Under the pieces are notes generated by a model. The model made no database searches. It worked only from the letters and a program-made list of their open reading frames with translations, and was not told the origin of the DNA. From CAKZNE01 sp963976435 (lineage in GTDB: Bacteria; Bacteroidota; Bacteroidia; Flavobacteriales; Schleiferiaceae), in contig CAXBKQ010000002.1 in assembly GCA_963976435.1 (NCBI GenBank), forward strand, positions 124,001 through 188,000: a stretch of 64,000 bases of DNA. Direction: 5' to 3'. Positions 1-9,409 of the stretch are shown here, in pieces; position 1 is the first letter of the stretch; each line of letters starts with the position of its first letter. Position numbers and translations under genes: made by a program.

Positions 1-2
1 GT

Positions 3-560
3 CCAAGAGGAGAATTTGGTTTGGGCCTGCAAGTTTTGAGTAGCCAATCTGAAGTTGACGATTCTGTATTTTTAAATAGAGGTATTTCAAGGCTCTCCCT
101 AAAATTTAGAAATAATATTCTTTTTAAATCTAACCGTTTTAAAGCCTTAGCTTATGAGTTTGATTTAGGAGTTCCTATATTAAATGAAGTTAGCAACAAT
201 ACATATTTTTCCCCAAAATTTACCCTTAGCTCAGAATTTTACGTCTCGGAAAGGATAACAGCTGTTTTTAATTTTGGGATGCTTTGGGATGGTATTGAAA
301 CCGAACAAAACTATTTTCAAATTATTAATATTAGCTATAGCTTAGGACGGAATTGGTCATGCTTCGCAGAATATTATGCCAACTACCAAGCAGGAAGCTA
401 TGATGGAAAATGGGATGCTGGATTTTCTTTTTTACAAAACAGAAATTGTCAAATTGATTTTTCAGGCGGTTATGACAGCAATAATCAAAACCAATATCAA
501 TGGTTCCTTGGAATTGGGGTAAGCTGGCTAAAACCTCATTCTAGAGATTATTTAGATTAA
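3..560 (+). CDS. C-terminal part of an outer-membrane transporter-like beta-barrel protein (partial at left edge)
   Basis: The frame is already open at base 3 and no start is visible; a TTG at 21 is the first start-like codon but is probably internal. Only about 185 C-terminal residues are present. Alternating aromatic and polar strands with Gly/Asn turns, a segment 'FAEYYANY', a strand 'IDFSGGYD' and the end 'GIGVSWLKP' look like the last strands of the small Bacteroidota outer-membrane barrels annotated as 'transporter' (Phenol_MetA_deg-like fold; recognised from memory). Substrate and role cannot be read. Its TAA overlaps the stop of the convergent gene in the palindrome TTAA at 557-560, leaving no room for a terminator. 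Confidence 0.6.
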   Translation, partial: PRGEFGLGLQVLSSQSEVDDSVFLNRGISRLSLKFRNNILFKSNRFKALAYEFDLGVPILNEVSNNTYFSPKFTLSSEFYVSERITAVFNFGMLWDGIETEQNYFQIINISYSLGRNWSCFAEYYANYQAGSYDGKWDAGFSFLQNRNCQIDFSGGYDSNNQNQYQWFLGIGVSWLKPHSRDYLD

Positions 561-2107
561 GCTTCAATCAATATCTTAAATTTTAAATAGAAATAGTTTT
601 TTGGGGATGAATTTTCCTTTTCCTTCTCTTGCCAAACTTTGATAAAAAACTCATTATCTGAAATCCAAAAAACTTCAATTTCATCTTCTAAATTCCAATT
701 CAAAAAATTTATCCTCGCTAGGGTTTTAGCCTTTCTATTTTGAGTATAACTCAATTGTAATAAGGAACTTTGGTCTTCATAATCTAAAGGGGAATGAAAA
801 CTAATTACCCAATTTGAATTTGGTGAATAAAAGGGATAGCCATCAAAATAAGCCAAGGTATCTCCATTCATCATATTTAGCAATACAAACCAACTACCCT
901 CAAAAAATGAATTAAAAATTAGAGTTGAATTTGGGACTTTTTCACAGGGAAATCTCTCAAAATGACTTTCTGGAGAATATTCTGAATTGGAATAAATACT
1001 ATCCTTAAATCTCCTTTTATCTCCGTTCTGGAATATAATCTCAAAACTATTATTCCTTTTTTTATAAGAATCCTCAAAATTAAATTTTTGGTTTAGAATA
1101 ATCTCCTCCTCAAAATCCTTCCTTTCTATCCTAGTGATATCAAATAATTCTAAAAGATTAATATCAGCCTCAATATACCCATCATCACTAGCCAAGCAGA
1201 AATCGTGCTCGTAATACTCCAATTTCCCCATTTCTTCAGGATGGCTATAATAATATTCCTCACCATATTTGGAATCATCAAACCAATTTTTGAAAAGGTA
1301 ATACTCGGGTACATAAGCGTAAGGATAATCCATTTCCTCCAGTGTACAATGTTTAGCGAAGTCATCAAAATTTAATACTATTCTGGCCTTTCTAGTTTTT
1401 AGGGTCTTTTCGCCCAGTCTTATTTCCATACTATCTTTAGAGTACGATTGGATTAATAATGGTTTTCCTAAATCCATTTTACCTAAAACCTCCCCATTAT
1501 CATCTCTATAATACAAACCATTTCTAGCCTTTACCGCTCTAATTCCCAATAATTTATTTGATTTTATCAAGGATCCCACGGAAGGATAAATAAAGGGCAT
1601 AAAGTCTCCATTAGATGGATATAAAAACCTTTGAAAGTGGATACGATTTCCCTTGTGAAATTTCACTACCAGCATATCTTTTTCTATCAGGGAAGTTTCA
1701 AAATTCAAGCTATCCATAAAGGAGCTTAACCTTAATGCAGAAATAGATTTCCAATCCTTATCATAATTTACAATATGACGCTCTATGCTATTGTCTGATT
1801 TATAAAAGGCTATAAGAAGACTGTGATATTTGTTTGATATGACAGGCTTAGCAACAATCCAAAATCTATCATTTAAAAGTTCTGGTTTGGAAAACAAAGC
1901 TCTCAATTGAAGAAACTCTCTTTCCTGTTTATCCAAAAATTTCAGCCCTTCTTTTGGCCCTACTAATCCGGAAAGGGAAAGGGGTAATTCAAGTTCGGTT
2001 ATATCCGAAAGGAAGGCAGGGCTAGTCTTAATTTCTTGTGCCTTTACATCCAGACTGAGGATAGAAATGAGAACAATAAGAAAAAGTTTACCGTATTTTT
2101 TCTTCAT
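557..2107 (-). CDS. Secreted protein of unknown function, 516 aa
   Basis: The N-terminus MKKKYGKLFLIVLISILSL followed by 'DVKAQ' is a signal peptide with a probable cleavage after AQ, so the protein is exported. The rest is about 490 residues rich in Phe, Tyr, Asp and Lys without a motif I recognise. There is no lipobox, no membrane segment and no T9SS sorting domain at the C-terminus (ends 'FKILIEA'). It is transcribed alone: the next gene on the right diverges, and on the left it collides tail-to-tail with the barrel gene. Codon use looks like the neighbours. Function unknown. Confidence 0.75.
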   Translation of the reverse strand: MKKKYGKLFLIVLISILSLDVKAQEIKTSPAFLSDITELELPLSLSGLVGPKEGLKFLDKQEREFLQLRALFSKPELLNDRFWIVAKPVISNKYHSLLIAFYKSDNSIERHIVNYDKDWKSISALRLSSFMDSLNFETSLIEKDMLVVKFHKGNRIHFQRFLYPSNGDFMPFIYPSVGSLIKSNKLLGIRAVKARNGLYYRDDNGEVLGKMDLGKPLLIQSYSKDSMEIRLGEKTLKTRKARIVLNFDDFAKHCTLEEMDYPYAYVPEYYLFKNWFDDSKYGEEYYYSHPEEMGKLEYYEHDFCLASDDGYIEADINLLELFDITRIERKDFEEEIILNQKFNFEDSYKKRNNSFEIIFQNGDKRRFKDSIYSNSEYSPESHFERFPCEKVPNSTLIFNSFFEGSWFVLLNMMNGDTLAYFDGYPFYSPNSNWVISFHSPLDYEDQSSLLQLSYTQNRKAKTLARINFLNWNLEDEIEVFWISDNEFFIKVWQEKEKENSSPKNYFYLKFKILIEA

Positions 2108-2197
2108 TATTTGTGCTATTTATATGAATCCCAATTGGCTTGAAATCGTAGTTTTGGCCCAATTGAGAACTAATCAAAATCAGCTTATTCTATAAAA

Positions 2198-3112
2198 ATG
2201 AAAAAAATATTTTTACTCGGCCCTATCTTTTGCATATTCCTGTCTTGTTCTGAGCAATATGAATTGGATTTAAATTTAGAATTAGGTAAAGATTATATCC
2301 AAGAAACAAATTTGAATGGTCATATAAACCAAACTATTGATGGCCAAGAAATTGAATTTAAAATGGAAATCAATGGCAAAATGAACTATCATGTTGCTGG
2401 GGTAAATGAAGATGATTTTGATCTAAATGTAAGTTATAAAGATCTCAATATGTCTATGAAATTTCCTTCGGGAGATATCAACTACAGTTCAAATTCACCT
2501 TCCCAAGAAGATATATTTTCAGCCCTGTTATCAGAAATGATAGGCAAAAGCTTTGACGTTAAAATTTCCAAAAAAGGTAAAATCATTTCGGTTAGCCATC
2601 TTGATGAAATGTTTAATTCCCTTTTTAAAGTATTTCCAGAAATTGACCCATATACAGCTCAACAAATAAAATTACAATTAATGGACTCCTATGGAGAAAA
2701 GGCCTTTCGAGGAAATATAGAAATGGTGGCTTCTATTTTCCCAAACAAAGCGGTGGCTTTAGGAGATAGTTGGGAAATTAAAACCACTATGGAATCCTCA
2801 GTAAAAGCCAATGTAATAAGCCAATATACTTTGGAGGAAGTAAATGATGATTACTATATTATTAGGGGTCTTTCAAAAATTGATAGCCCAGAAAATAGCA
2901 AATTAGAAAACCAGGGTGTAGAGATGGATTTCACCCTTAATGGTAAAATGGAATCTAAACTTAAGGTAGATAGAAAAAGTGGTTGGATACTCGATGGGGA
3001 AATTGAACAGGATATAAATGGAAGGGCTAAAATGCCAGCTAGCCAAGAATTTCCAGAAGGACTAGAATATCCAATAAGCATGATCAACAAGATGAAAGTA
3101 ATTGGGGAATAA
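2198..3112 (+). CDS. Lipoprotein, DUF6263-like
   Basis: 304 residues. The leader MKKIFLLGPIFCIFLSC carries a lipobox (FLSC) with the lipidated Cys at about position 17, so it should be membrane-anchored and periplasm-facing. The mature part opens with 'YELDLNLELGKDYIQETN' and continues as long amphipathic beta strands with a late segment about 'GEIEQDINGRAKMP'. That pattern resembles the Bacteroidota DUF6263 lipoproteins (assignment from memory, not certain). It may share a transcript with the lipoprotein gene 71 bp downstream. No enzymatic motif is visible. Confidence 0.7.
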   Translation: MKKIFLLGPIFCIFLSCSEQYELDLNLELGKDYIQETNLNGHINQTIDGQEIEFKMEINGKMNYHVAGVNEDDFDLNVSYKDLNMSMKFPSGDINYSSNSPSQEDIFSALLSEMIGKSFDVKISKKGKIISVSHLDEMFNSLFKVFPEIDPYTAQQIKLQLMDSYGEKAFRGNIEMVASIFPNKAVALGDSWEIKTTMESSVKANVISQYTLEEVNDDYYIIRGLSKIDSPENSKLENQGVEMDFTLNGKMESKLKVDRKSGWILDGEIEQDINGRAKMPASQEFPEGLEYPISMINKMKVIGE

Positions 3113-3183
3113 TTTCACCTAAAACTAATTTTCACCTTAGAAAATAAAAATTAAGCCTAATTTTAAAATGGTTTAATTGTTTT

Positions 3184-3810
3184 ATGAAACAGAAAACTCA
3201 GATATTAACAATTCTCTTCTTTTTGGGATTAAACATTAGCTGTGAAAAATGGTTTTGCACAGACAGTTGTTGCGGAGAAAGTATCGACCCCTCCTATTTT
3301 AATGTGCAAGGAATGAATGCAGCTATTTTTTCCTCTAGATTCGAAAGACATAAGGAAGGTGATACTTTAAAATCTACGGATCTTCAAATCTATTTCGACT
3401 TTCAAATGGTCTATTTTTCATTCCAAAGGCCAAATCCAAGCTCCTTTTTAACTTTTGGAAATTCGGCCTATGCCTGTTCACCAGCGCCTCCCGGTTCAGC
3501 AGGTTCTAAAACCGAAAGATTTGAAAAAATAAGTATCATTACCCTCTTCGATTACAATCAAGATTATAAGGCAAATGATACCATTAGTGAAATAGTGGAT
3601 TTAAGTCTCGGCGGACCCCAAAACCCCAGTCCATACTACTATGGTAATAATTTAGATTTAGCGGCGATGGGCCCCTACCCTTTTCTAAAAATGGCGGAGT
3701 TTGGTGATATGGAATTTATTAAAACCTTCCAATATAAATTGCATATTAAATTTACCAATGGTGAAGAGTATGAAGCTTTTAGCCCCAAGGTTTTCCTTAG
3801 CCATCCTTGA
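3184..3810 (+). CDS. Cys-rich small lipoprotein of unknown function
   Basis: 208 residues beginning MKQKTQILTILFFLGLNISC, a lipoprotein signal with lipobox ISC. Right after the lipidated Cys there is a short Cys cluster (C-x3-FC-x3-CC), which could hold a disulfide or bind metal; this is inference. The body contains the strand 'FNVQGMNAAIFSS' and a Pro/Gly-rich loop 'CSPAPPGSAGS'. No known domain recognised. It lies 71 bp after the preceding lipoprotein gene in the same direction. Confidence 0.65.
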   Translation: MKQKTQILTILFFLGLNISCEKWFCTDSCCGESIDPSYFNVQGMNAAIFSSRFERHKEGDTLKSTDLQIYFDFQMVYFSFQRPNPSSFLTFGNSAYACSPAPPGSAGSKTERFEKISIITLFDYNQDYKANDTISEIVDLSLGGPQNPSPYYYGNNLDLAAMGPYPFLKMAEFGDMEFIKTFQYKLHIKFTNGEEYEAFSPKVFLSHP

Positions 3811-4016
3811 TATTTGCTTTAGGCCAAAAAAGCTTTTTTTGTCCACCTAGAGGGGTTCTGTTAGAATTCAGATTGAGCAAGCTTTTCAAAGTTCCAATAT
3901 AGATTCAAAGTCTTCAGCAATCATTGTCTATTGCGGGGCATCATTTTATTCAATCCCTCATTCCCATCCTTTTAATTCCTGCAATTTTATAGATTTACAG
4001 ATTGAAAAAATTCTCC

Positions 4017-5804
4017 ATGACAAAAAGAATAATTCTCCTTCTCATTATTATTATTTCAGGCTCTAGTTTGGAAGCTCAAAATCTTCCACTTGTTAAGGCT
4101 AGAACCTATGAAACCAACATTTTTAATGATGGTGGGACCAAGGATATTGCTTGGGATAGGAATAGCAAACGATTATTTTCCATCAATGAAAGTTTGAATC
4201 GTTTGGAGGTGTATGATATGGCGGATATTACAAAGCCATTTCGCATGAAATTGGTGGATCTTTCTAGTTATATTTCAGCACCAAAGAGCATTGCTGCCTT
4301 TAATGGAATTATCGCTGTTGTGGGAATAGGTTCTTCTGCCCAAAGTAGTGGTAAGGTTTTGTTTTTTGATAATGATGGGAATTTTGAAAATCAGTTTAGT
4401 GTAGGACCGCTGCCTGATATGGTTGATTTTGCTCCAGGAGGAAACATTCTGCTTATCGCAAATGAGGGATCTCCTACCAACGACTACAGTTCAGATCCAG
4501 CTGGATCCGTGAGTATTATTAATGTAAGTGTAGGGGTGAATAATTTAAGTCAGGCTAGCGTAAATACTGTTTCATTTACCCCATTGGATAGCCAGGCTAT
4601 AAACCCACTAGTTTTGCATTATGGGAATAATGACCAGCAATTGGTCTCGCAAGATTTAGAGCCTGAGCATATTACAGCTAATAGCAATGCCACAAAGGCC
4701 TATGTTTCCCTACAGGAGAATAATGCAATGATGATCATCGACATTCAATCTGCCAGTATAGATACGGTAATTGGATTGGGCTATTTGGATAGGGGAATAG
4801 CCGGAAATGGTTTGGATGCCTCGGATCTAAATACAGCTATAGACATAAAGACCTTTAACAGGCTGTTTGGAATCTTTCAACCCGATGCAATTGTTTCATT
4901 TGAATTCAATGGCAGTACTTATATCGCATCAGCGAATGAAGGAGAGCCTATTGTCACTTCCAATTTTAGCGATGTTTCTAGATTAAATTCTACACCTATA
5001 GATCCAGGTAAATTTACCAATGTAGGAAGTTTGATTAATGACAATAACTTGGGTAGACTTGAAGTAAATTCAAGATTAGGGGATAATAATGGTGATGGTT
5101 TAAAAGACTCCTTATTTACCTTCGGAACAAGGTCATTTAGTATTTGGGATGATAAATTTCAATTGATTTGGGATAGTGGTGATGAGTTTGAACAAATAAT
5201 AGCCATGGCTTTTCCGCTCCAGTTTAATTCCGACAATGATGATAATAATAGCTTTAAATCCAGAAGCGACAATCGAGGACCAGAACCAACAGCATTAACC
5301 ATAGGAGAAGTAGATGGAACAAGATATGCCTTTATTGGCATGGAAAGAATGGGGGGTTTTATGGTTTATGATATTAGCGATCCTACAAATCCCCAATTTG
5401 AACTTTATGAATTAAATCGGGATTTTAGCAAACAAGCCAATAGTTCTGGTGCTGGTGATTTAGGCCTGGAGTCTATAGTTTTCGTCCCCTCCTTTCAAAG
5501 CCCTACAGGGATTGCCTTGCTCATTGTGGCCAATGAAGTTAGTGGAACATTTTCCATATACGAAATTGGTCAAGGTATAGGATTAGAAGAAAAAGATGCA
5601 CAATTTCTGAAGGCCTTTCCAAATCCCAGTACAGGAAATTTCAATTTAGAACAATATGGAAATTATAAGGTTTTCAATAGTGTAGGAAAATTAATCTTAG
5701 ACAAGGTGAATGTAAATAGCATCGATTTAAGTGAAGAAATGCAAGGCTTATATATCATCAAAGATGAAGAGGGTAATGTTTGCCGAATCCTAAAGAAAAA
5801 TTAA
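4017..5804 (+). CDS. Secreted choice-of-anchor I family protein with T9SS C-terminal sorting domain
   Basis: I start it at ATG 4017 (MTKRIILLLIIIISGSSLEA-Q, a clear signal peptide); an in-frame TTG at 4002 would add five residues. The body is a beta-propeller-like chain with repeated 'D(I/M)xDPxxP' turns and the segments 'PDMVDFAPGGNILLIANEG', 'DLEPEHITANSNATKAYVSL' and 'IGMERMGGFMVYDISDPTNP', which are hallmarks of choice-of-anchor I (phytase/alkaline-phosphatase-like propeller) proteins. The last 75 residues, starting 'LKAFPNPSTGNFNL' and ending 'YIIKDEEGNVCRILKKN', are a type A T9SS sorting domain, so the protein should be exported by type IX secretion and anchored or released at the surface. 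Substrate unknown. Confidence 0.85.
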   Translation: MTKRIILLLIIIISGSSLEAQNLPLVKARTYETNIFNDGGTKDIAWDRNSKRLFSINESLNRLEVYDMADITKPFRMKLVDLSSYISAPKSIAAFNGIIAVVGIGSSAQSSGKVLFFDNDGNFENQFSVGPLPDMVDFAPGGNILLIANEGSPTNDYSSDPAGSVSIINVSVGVNNLSQASVNTVSFTPLDSQAINPLVLHYGNNDQQLVSQDLEPEHITANSNATKAYVSLQENNAMMIIDIQSASIDTVIGLGYLDRGIAGNGLDASDLNTAIDIKTFNRLFGIFQPDAIVSFEFNGSTYIASANEGEPIVTSNFSDVSRLNSTPIDPGKFTNVGSLINDNNLGRLEVNSRLGDNNGDGLKDSLFTFGTRSFSIWDDKFQLIWDSGDEFEQIIAMAFPLQFNSDNDDNNSFKSRSDNRGPEPTALTIGEVDGTRYAFIGMERMGGFMVYDISDPTNPQFELYELNRDFSKQANSSGAGDLGLESIVFVPSFQSPTGIALLIVANEVSGTFSIYEIGQGIGLEEKDAQFLKAFPNPSTGNFNLEQYGNYKVFNSVGKLILDKVNVNSIDLSEEMQGLYIIKDEEGNVCRILKKN

Positions 5805-5805
5805 T

Positions 5806-6243
5806 TTACTGAGCAGCTTCCTCCAGGCGAATTATTTCTTCAAGAGTATTTCGCTTTAATATTTCTACAGTTTGGTTCCTTACTTCGAGAATAGCTTGTC
5901 TGATGCCACATGTTTCCTCATCCTCACATTCTTCACACTTCTCGTAATAATTGTAAGTTACACAAGGGAGAAGCCCAATAGCACCATCAAAAATTCGATA
6001 TACTTCGGCCAAATCAACATCTACCGGATTTCTACGAAGGTAGTATCCTCCTCCTCTTCCCATTTTACTTCCAAGGATACCATTCTTTTTTAGGGTCAAC
6101 AATATGCTTTCTAAAAATTTTTTGGGAATATTTTTTTCACTAGCAATTTCCGATACTTGCACCTTTTGCAAAGGATCCTCCTTATACTTTCTAGCCAAAA
6201 AGACTAAGGCATTAATAGCATATTTACTTTTTTTCGACAGCAT
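5806..6243 (-). CDS. Rrf2/IscR-type transcriptional regulator
   Basis: 145 residues of the Rrf2 family. The N-terminal winged helix begins 'MLSKKSKYAINALVFLAR' and contains 'IPKKFLESILLTLKKNGIL' and the wing 'GRGGGYYLRR'. The effector region has a Cys set 'LPCVTYNYYEKCEECEDEETC', which includes the three-Cys pattern that binds an Fe-S cluster in IscR-type members, so the protein probably senses iron-sulfur, redox or sulfur status (family knowledge). The target is not evident: dinB diverges from it and the gene on the other side converges with a 1-bp gap. In Bacteroidota related regulators often sit by sulfate-assimilation genes, which are not in this window. Confidence 0.88.
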   Translation of the reverse strand: MLSKKSKYAINALVFLARKYKEDPLQKVQVSEIASEKNIPKKFLESILLTLKKNGILGSKMGRGGGYYLRRNPVDVDLAEVYRIFDGAIGLLPCVTYNYYEKCEECEDEETCGIRQAILEVRNQTVEILKRNTLEEIIRLEEAAQ

Positions 6244-6358
6244 ATGAATTGGCTAATTTAGGGAGTATAAATGTCTTTTCTTCATTCAGAATCAATTATT
6301 TCAAACCATTATTTTAGCTGATCTTTGTGAAGGCCTTTTGGCGATTATTTGAATTTCC

Positions 6359-7441
6359 ATGAACATTCCTGAGCAGTATATCCGGAAAATTATTCATATT
6401 GATATGGATGCCTTTTACGCTTCTGTAGAACAAAGGGACAATCCTGAATTAAAAGGTAAACCTGTGGCAGTAGGAGGGTCAAAAAACAGAGGTGTTGTAG
6501 CTGCGGCAAGTTATGAAGCTCGACGTTTTGGGGTGAAATCTGCCATGCCCTCCGCTATTGCCCTTAGAAAATGCCCCGATTTGATTTTTGTAAAACCAAA
6601 TTTTGAAAAATATAAAGCCGTATCCGAAACTATTAGAGCTGTTTTTTTTGAATACACAAACCTTGTTGAACCCCTTTCTCTAGATGAAGCTTTTTTAGAT
6701 GTTACCGAAAATAAAAAAGCTATGGATACAGCCACAAAAATTGCCAAAAAGATTAGACAGCAAATATTTGAAAAAACTCAATTAACTGCTTCCGCTGGAA
6801 TATCCATCAATAAATTTTTAGCAAAAGTAGCTTCTGATATAAACAAACCCAATGGTCAAAAAACAATAATGCCCGATCAGGTAATCCCTTTTTTGGAGCA
6901 GCTTCCCATTCATAAATTTTTTGGAGTAGGCGCTAAAACTGCGGAAAAAATGAAAAGACTTGGAATTTTTAAAGGTGAAGATTTAAAACAATGGGATAAG
7001 GTTCTATTAAATAGAGAATTTGGTAAAAGTGGAAATCATTATTATAATATAGTACGAGGAATTCAAGAAAGTGTGGTAAAACCAGATAGACTTAGAAAGT
7101 CCATTAGCGTAGAAAGAACCTTTTCTAAAGATGTAAAAAACCCCTTGGAAATTGAAGCTATCCTTCATGAACTTGTAGACTCCCTCCAAAACCGAATTAA
7201 CAAAACCGAAGCAAAAGGAAAAACACTTACCCTTAAATTAAAATATTTTGATTTTGAACAACAAACAAGAAGTTCTTCCTTTGCCCATTACACCAATAAA
7301 AAAGTGGACATTCTAAATAAAGCCATAGGCCTTCTGCAAGGTTCTCCAATTCAAAAACCTTTGCGATTAATAGGAATAGGAATTTCAAAACTGGAAACAG
7401 ACTATGCTGAGGAATATGTTCAACTGACTATAAATTTCTAA
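6359..7441 (+). CDS. dinB: DNA polymerase IV (Y family)
   Basis: 360 residues, usual length for DinB. Motif I 'HIDMDAFYASVEQR' gives the metal-binding Asp15, and 'SLDEAFLDV' gives the catalytic Asp109-Glu110. The thumb helix-hairpin-helix ('FFGVGAKTAEKMKRLGI') and the little-finger domain ('KSISVERTFSKDV') follow in order. The C-terminus 'YVQLTINF' is not an obvious clamp-binding QLxLF peptide. The enzyme carries out translesion synthesis and is error-prone (family knowledge). It diverges from the Rrf2 gene across 115 bp; no LexA-like site was recognised there. Confidence 0.95.
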   Translation: MNIPEQYIRKIIHIDMDAFYASVEQRDNPELKGKPVAVGGSKNRGVVAAASYEARRFGVKSAMPSAIALRKCPDLIFVKPNFEKYKAVSETIRAVFFEYTNLVEPLSLDEAFLDVTENKKAMDTATKIAKKIRQQIFEKTQLTASAGISINKFLAKVASDINKPNGQKTIMPDQVIPFLEQLPIHKFFGVGAKTAEKMKRLGIFKGEDLKQWDKVLLNREFGKSGNHYYNIVRGIQESVVKPDRLRKSISVERTFSKDVKNPLEIEAILHELVDSLQNRINKTEAKGKTLTLKLKYFDFEQQTRSSSFAHYTNKKVDILNKAIGLLQGSPIQKPLRLIGIGISKLETDYAEEYVQLTINF

Positions 7442-7484
7442 TAGCTTTGGTACGAAATTGGCATAAAAACAAGAAAATACTATC

Positions 7485-8339
7485 ATGATTAAATCTATCA
7501 CCCTAAGCCTTTTAAGCTCCCTTTTATTATTGGCTAGCGCTTGTTCCAAAGATGATATTGGAAATTTTGTAAATGACAGCGACCTCAGCCAAGAAGAAAT
7601 AATCCAAGGTTTAAAGGAGGCCCTCATTGTTGGTACCGACACATCAACTTCCTTACTTTCTGCTTCCGGTGGTTATTTCAATGACCAAGCAGTAAAAATC
7701 TTACTACCTGAAAACATCAGACAAAGTATTAGCACCTTCCAAACTAAATCATTTACCGTTTTAGGAGTTAACCTTACAGGACAACAGCTCTATGACGGCT
7801 ATTCCAATAGTCTTTTAGGGATAAACATTCCCGGACTCAGCTCCAAGGAGGATCAACTAGTTGTGGGAATAAATACAGCTGCAGAACAAGCAGCAGCCAC
7901 TGCCACACCCATATTTAGGGAGGCCATTACGGGAATAAGTATTAGCGACGCTACAAATATTTTGTTTGGAGGTGATAATACAGCAGCAACGAGCTATTTG
8001 GAGCAGGAAACATCAAGTAGTCTTTTTGCCAACTATGAGCCTAAAATAGATCAGGCATTAACCAGTGTAAAAATTGGAAATAGCAGTGTAGTAGACAGCT
8101 ACGAGGATTTTGTAAATAGCTATAATGACATGCTAAACACAACAGTAGGAATTTTTGGAACAATAGGTAGTTTAACCAATATGCAAACGGTTTCACAAAC
8201 CGATTTATCCGCCTATGCTACTCAAAAAGGATTGGATGGATTATTCCTGAAAATTGGAGAGGAAGAAAAGGATATTAGAGAAAATCCGATTGCCCGTGTA
8301 AACTCCATTTTGCAAAATGTATTTGGAGAATTAGACTAA
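7485..8339 (+). CDS. DUF4197 lipoprotein
   Basis: 284 residues. The leader ends 'LLLASAC' with the lipidated Cys at about residue 20. The mature protein starts with Asp/Ser-rich linker and then 'EEIIQGLKEALIVGTDTS', followed by 'GGYFNDQAVKILLPEN', the diagnostic opening of DUF4197. It is mostly alpha-helical with a C-terminal 'KIGEEEKDIRENPIARVN' helix that is also typical. Function of the family is unknown. It lies 43 bp after dinB and converges with arsS with a 5-bp gap. Confidence 0.88.
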   Translation: MIKSITLSLLSSLLLLASACSKDDIGNFVNDSDLSQEEIIQGLKEALIVGTDTSTSLLSASGGYFNDQAVKILLPENIRQSISTFQTKSFTVLGVNLTGQQLYDGYSNSLLGINIPGLSSKEDQLVVGINTAAEQAAATATPIFREAITGISISDATNILFGGDNTAATSYLEQETSSSLFANYEPKIDQALTSVKIGNSSVVDSYEDFVNSYNDMLNTTVGIFGTIGSLTNMQTVSQTDLSAYATQKGLDGLFLKIGEEEKDIRENPIARVNSILQNVFGELD

Positions 8340-8344
8340 GGATA

Positions 8345-9400
8345 TTAAGCCACCACCCCTTGACAACTTGATCCAGCCCCAGCCGTACATCCATAACAAT
8401 GTTGATGCACAAATATGGCTCTATTATTTAGCTTGTCTAAATTAAAATCCTTGATATGCTGACTGCTTTTTGGAGCTACTTTCATATCCAACATTTGGTT
8501 GAAATCACAGTCATACATATATCCATCGTAGTCTACAGATACCGTATTTCTACACATAACACCCTTAGCGGCAGCTGGATTAAAGGCACTTACTAGGGTG
8601 TCCATATAATCTTCATAATTATCACTAGCCACCAAATAATCCAAAAATCTAGAAATAGGAATATTGGTAATTGCGAAAAGTTGATTGAATTTTATTCCAA
8701 AAAACTTATCCAATTCTCTTTTAAAGTCGGCCTCCAGCATAGATTGATCTGCGGGTAAATAAGCCCCATTAGGATTGTAAACCAAATCCATAATAAAACC
8801 AGATCCTTCAATACCATAGCCTACTTCATTCAACATTTTTAGGGCCTCAATAGATTTATTAAAAACACCATCTCCCCTTTGTTTATCCGTTTTGTCTTTG
8901 CTATAAAATGGAAGGGAAGAGATTACATGAATATTGTTATCCCTGAAAAACTCTGGAAGGTCATAATATTTTTTATTGGCTCTTATTATGGTGAGGTTAG
9001 ACCTTACAATAATTTCCTTTACCGAAGTTTTTCTTGCTTCAGAAACAAACCAACGGAATTCCGGATTCATCTCTGGTGCACCACCGGTAAGATCCAAAGT
9101 TTGAATATCATTTTCCCTAAGGATTGAAAGTATGATTTCCATATACTCCTTAGTCATAATCTCCTTTCGATCAGGTCCAGCATCAACATGACAATGTTGG
9201 CAAACCTGATTACACATATAACCAAGATTTACCTGTAAAATTTCTATGGCAGTTGGTTTCAGTGGATATTGACCAATCTCTTGCATTTTATCCTTGAAGG
9301 TGGGAAGATCGCCATTGGCAAAATCACCACCGGATAGAACTTTTAATTGCTCTTCTATTTGTGCAAGTTTATGGTCTCTTGCCTTTAGGGATTTAATCAT
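8345..9400 (-). CDS. arsS: Arsenosugar biosynthesis radical SAM protein ArsS
   Basis: 351 residues. The radical-SAM cluster motif C63-x3-C67-x2-C70 lies in 'YMCNQVCQHCHVDAGP', followed by 'LDLTGGAPEMNPEF', the GGE-like element. The SPASM-like tail has 'CDFNQML' and 'HCYGCTAGAGSSC', characteristic of ArsS. In some lineages that last Cys is selenocysteine; here it is encoded as Cys. ArsS is thought to transfer the 5'-deoxyadenosyl group of SAM to dimethylarsinous acid on the way to arsenosugars (family knowledge). The gene follows, 9 bp downstream, the AhpD-like partner. No arsenite methyltransferase or efflux gene is nearby. Confidence 0.93.
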   Translation of the reverse strand: MIKSLKARDHKLAQIEEQLKVLSGGDFANGDLPTFKDKMQEIGQYPLKPTAIEILQVNLGYMCNQVCQHCHVDAGPDRKEIMTKEYMEIILSILRENDIQTLDLTGGAPEMNPEFRWFVSEARKTSVKEIIVRSNLTIIRANKKYYDLPEFFRDNNIHVISSLPFYSKDKTDKQRGDGVFNKSIEALKMLNEVGYGIEGSGFIMDLVYNPNGAYLPADQSMLEADFKRELDKFFGIKFNQLFAITNIPISRFLDYLVASDNYEDYMDTLVSAFNPAAAKGVMCRNTVSVDYDGYMYDCDFNQMLDMKVAPKSSQHIKDFNLDKLNNRAIFVHQHCYGCTAGAGSSCQGVVA

Positions 9401-9409
9401 AAAATTATT

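Noticed and set aside
1150..1368. Open frame antiparallel to or shifted from the 516-aa gene, and many similar open frames of 60-130 codons elsewhere
   Set aside because: They lie inside genes with clear family motifs or signal peptides in the main frame and have no features of their own.
3826..3839. AAAAAAGCTTTTTT after the lipoprotein at 3184-3810 as a terminator
   Set aside because: It is a simple A-run/T-run palindrome with no room for a loop and no G-C stem; not supported as a hairpin.
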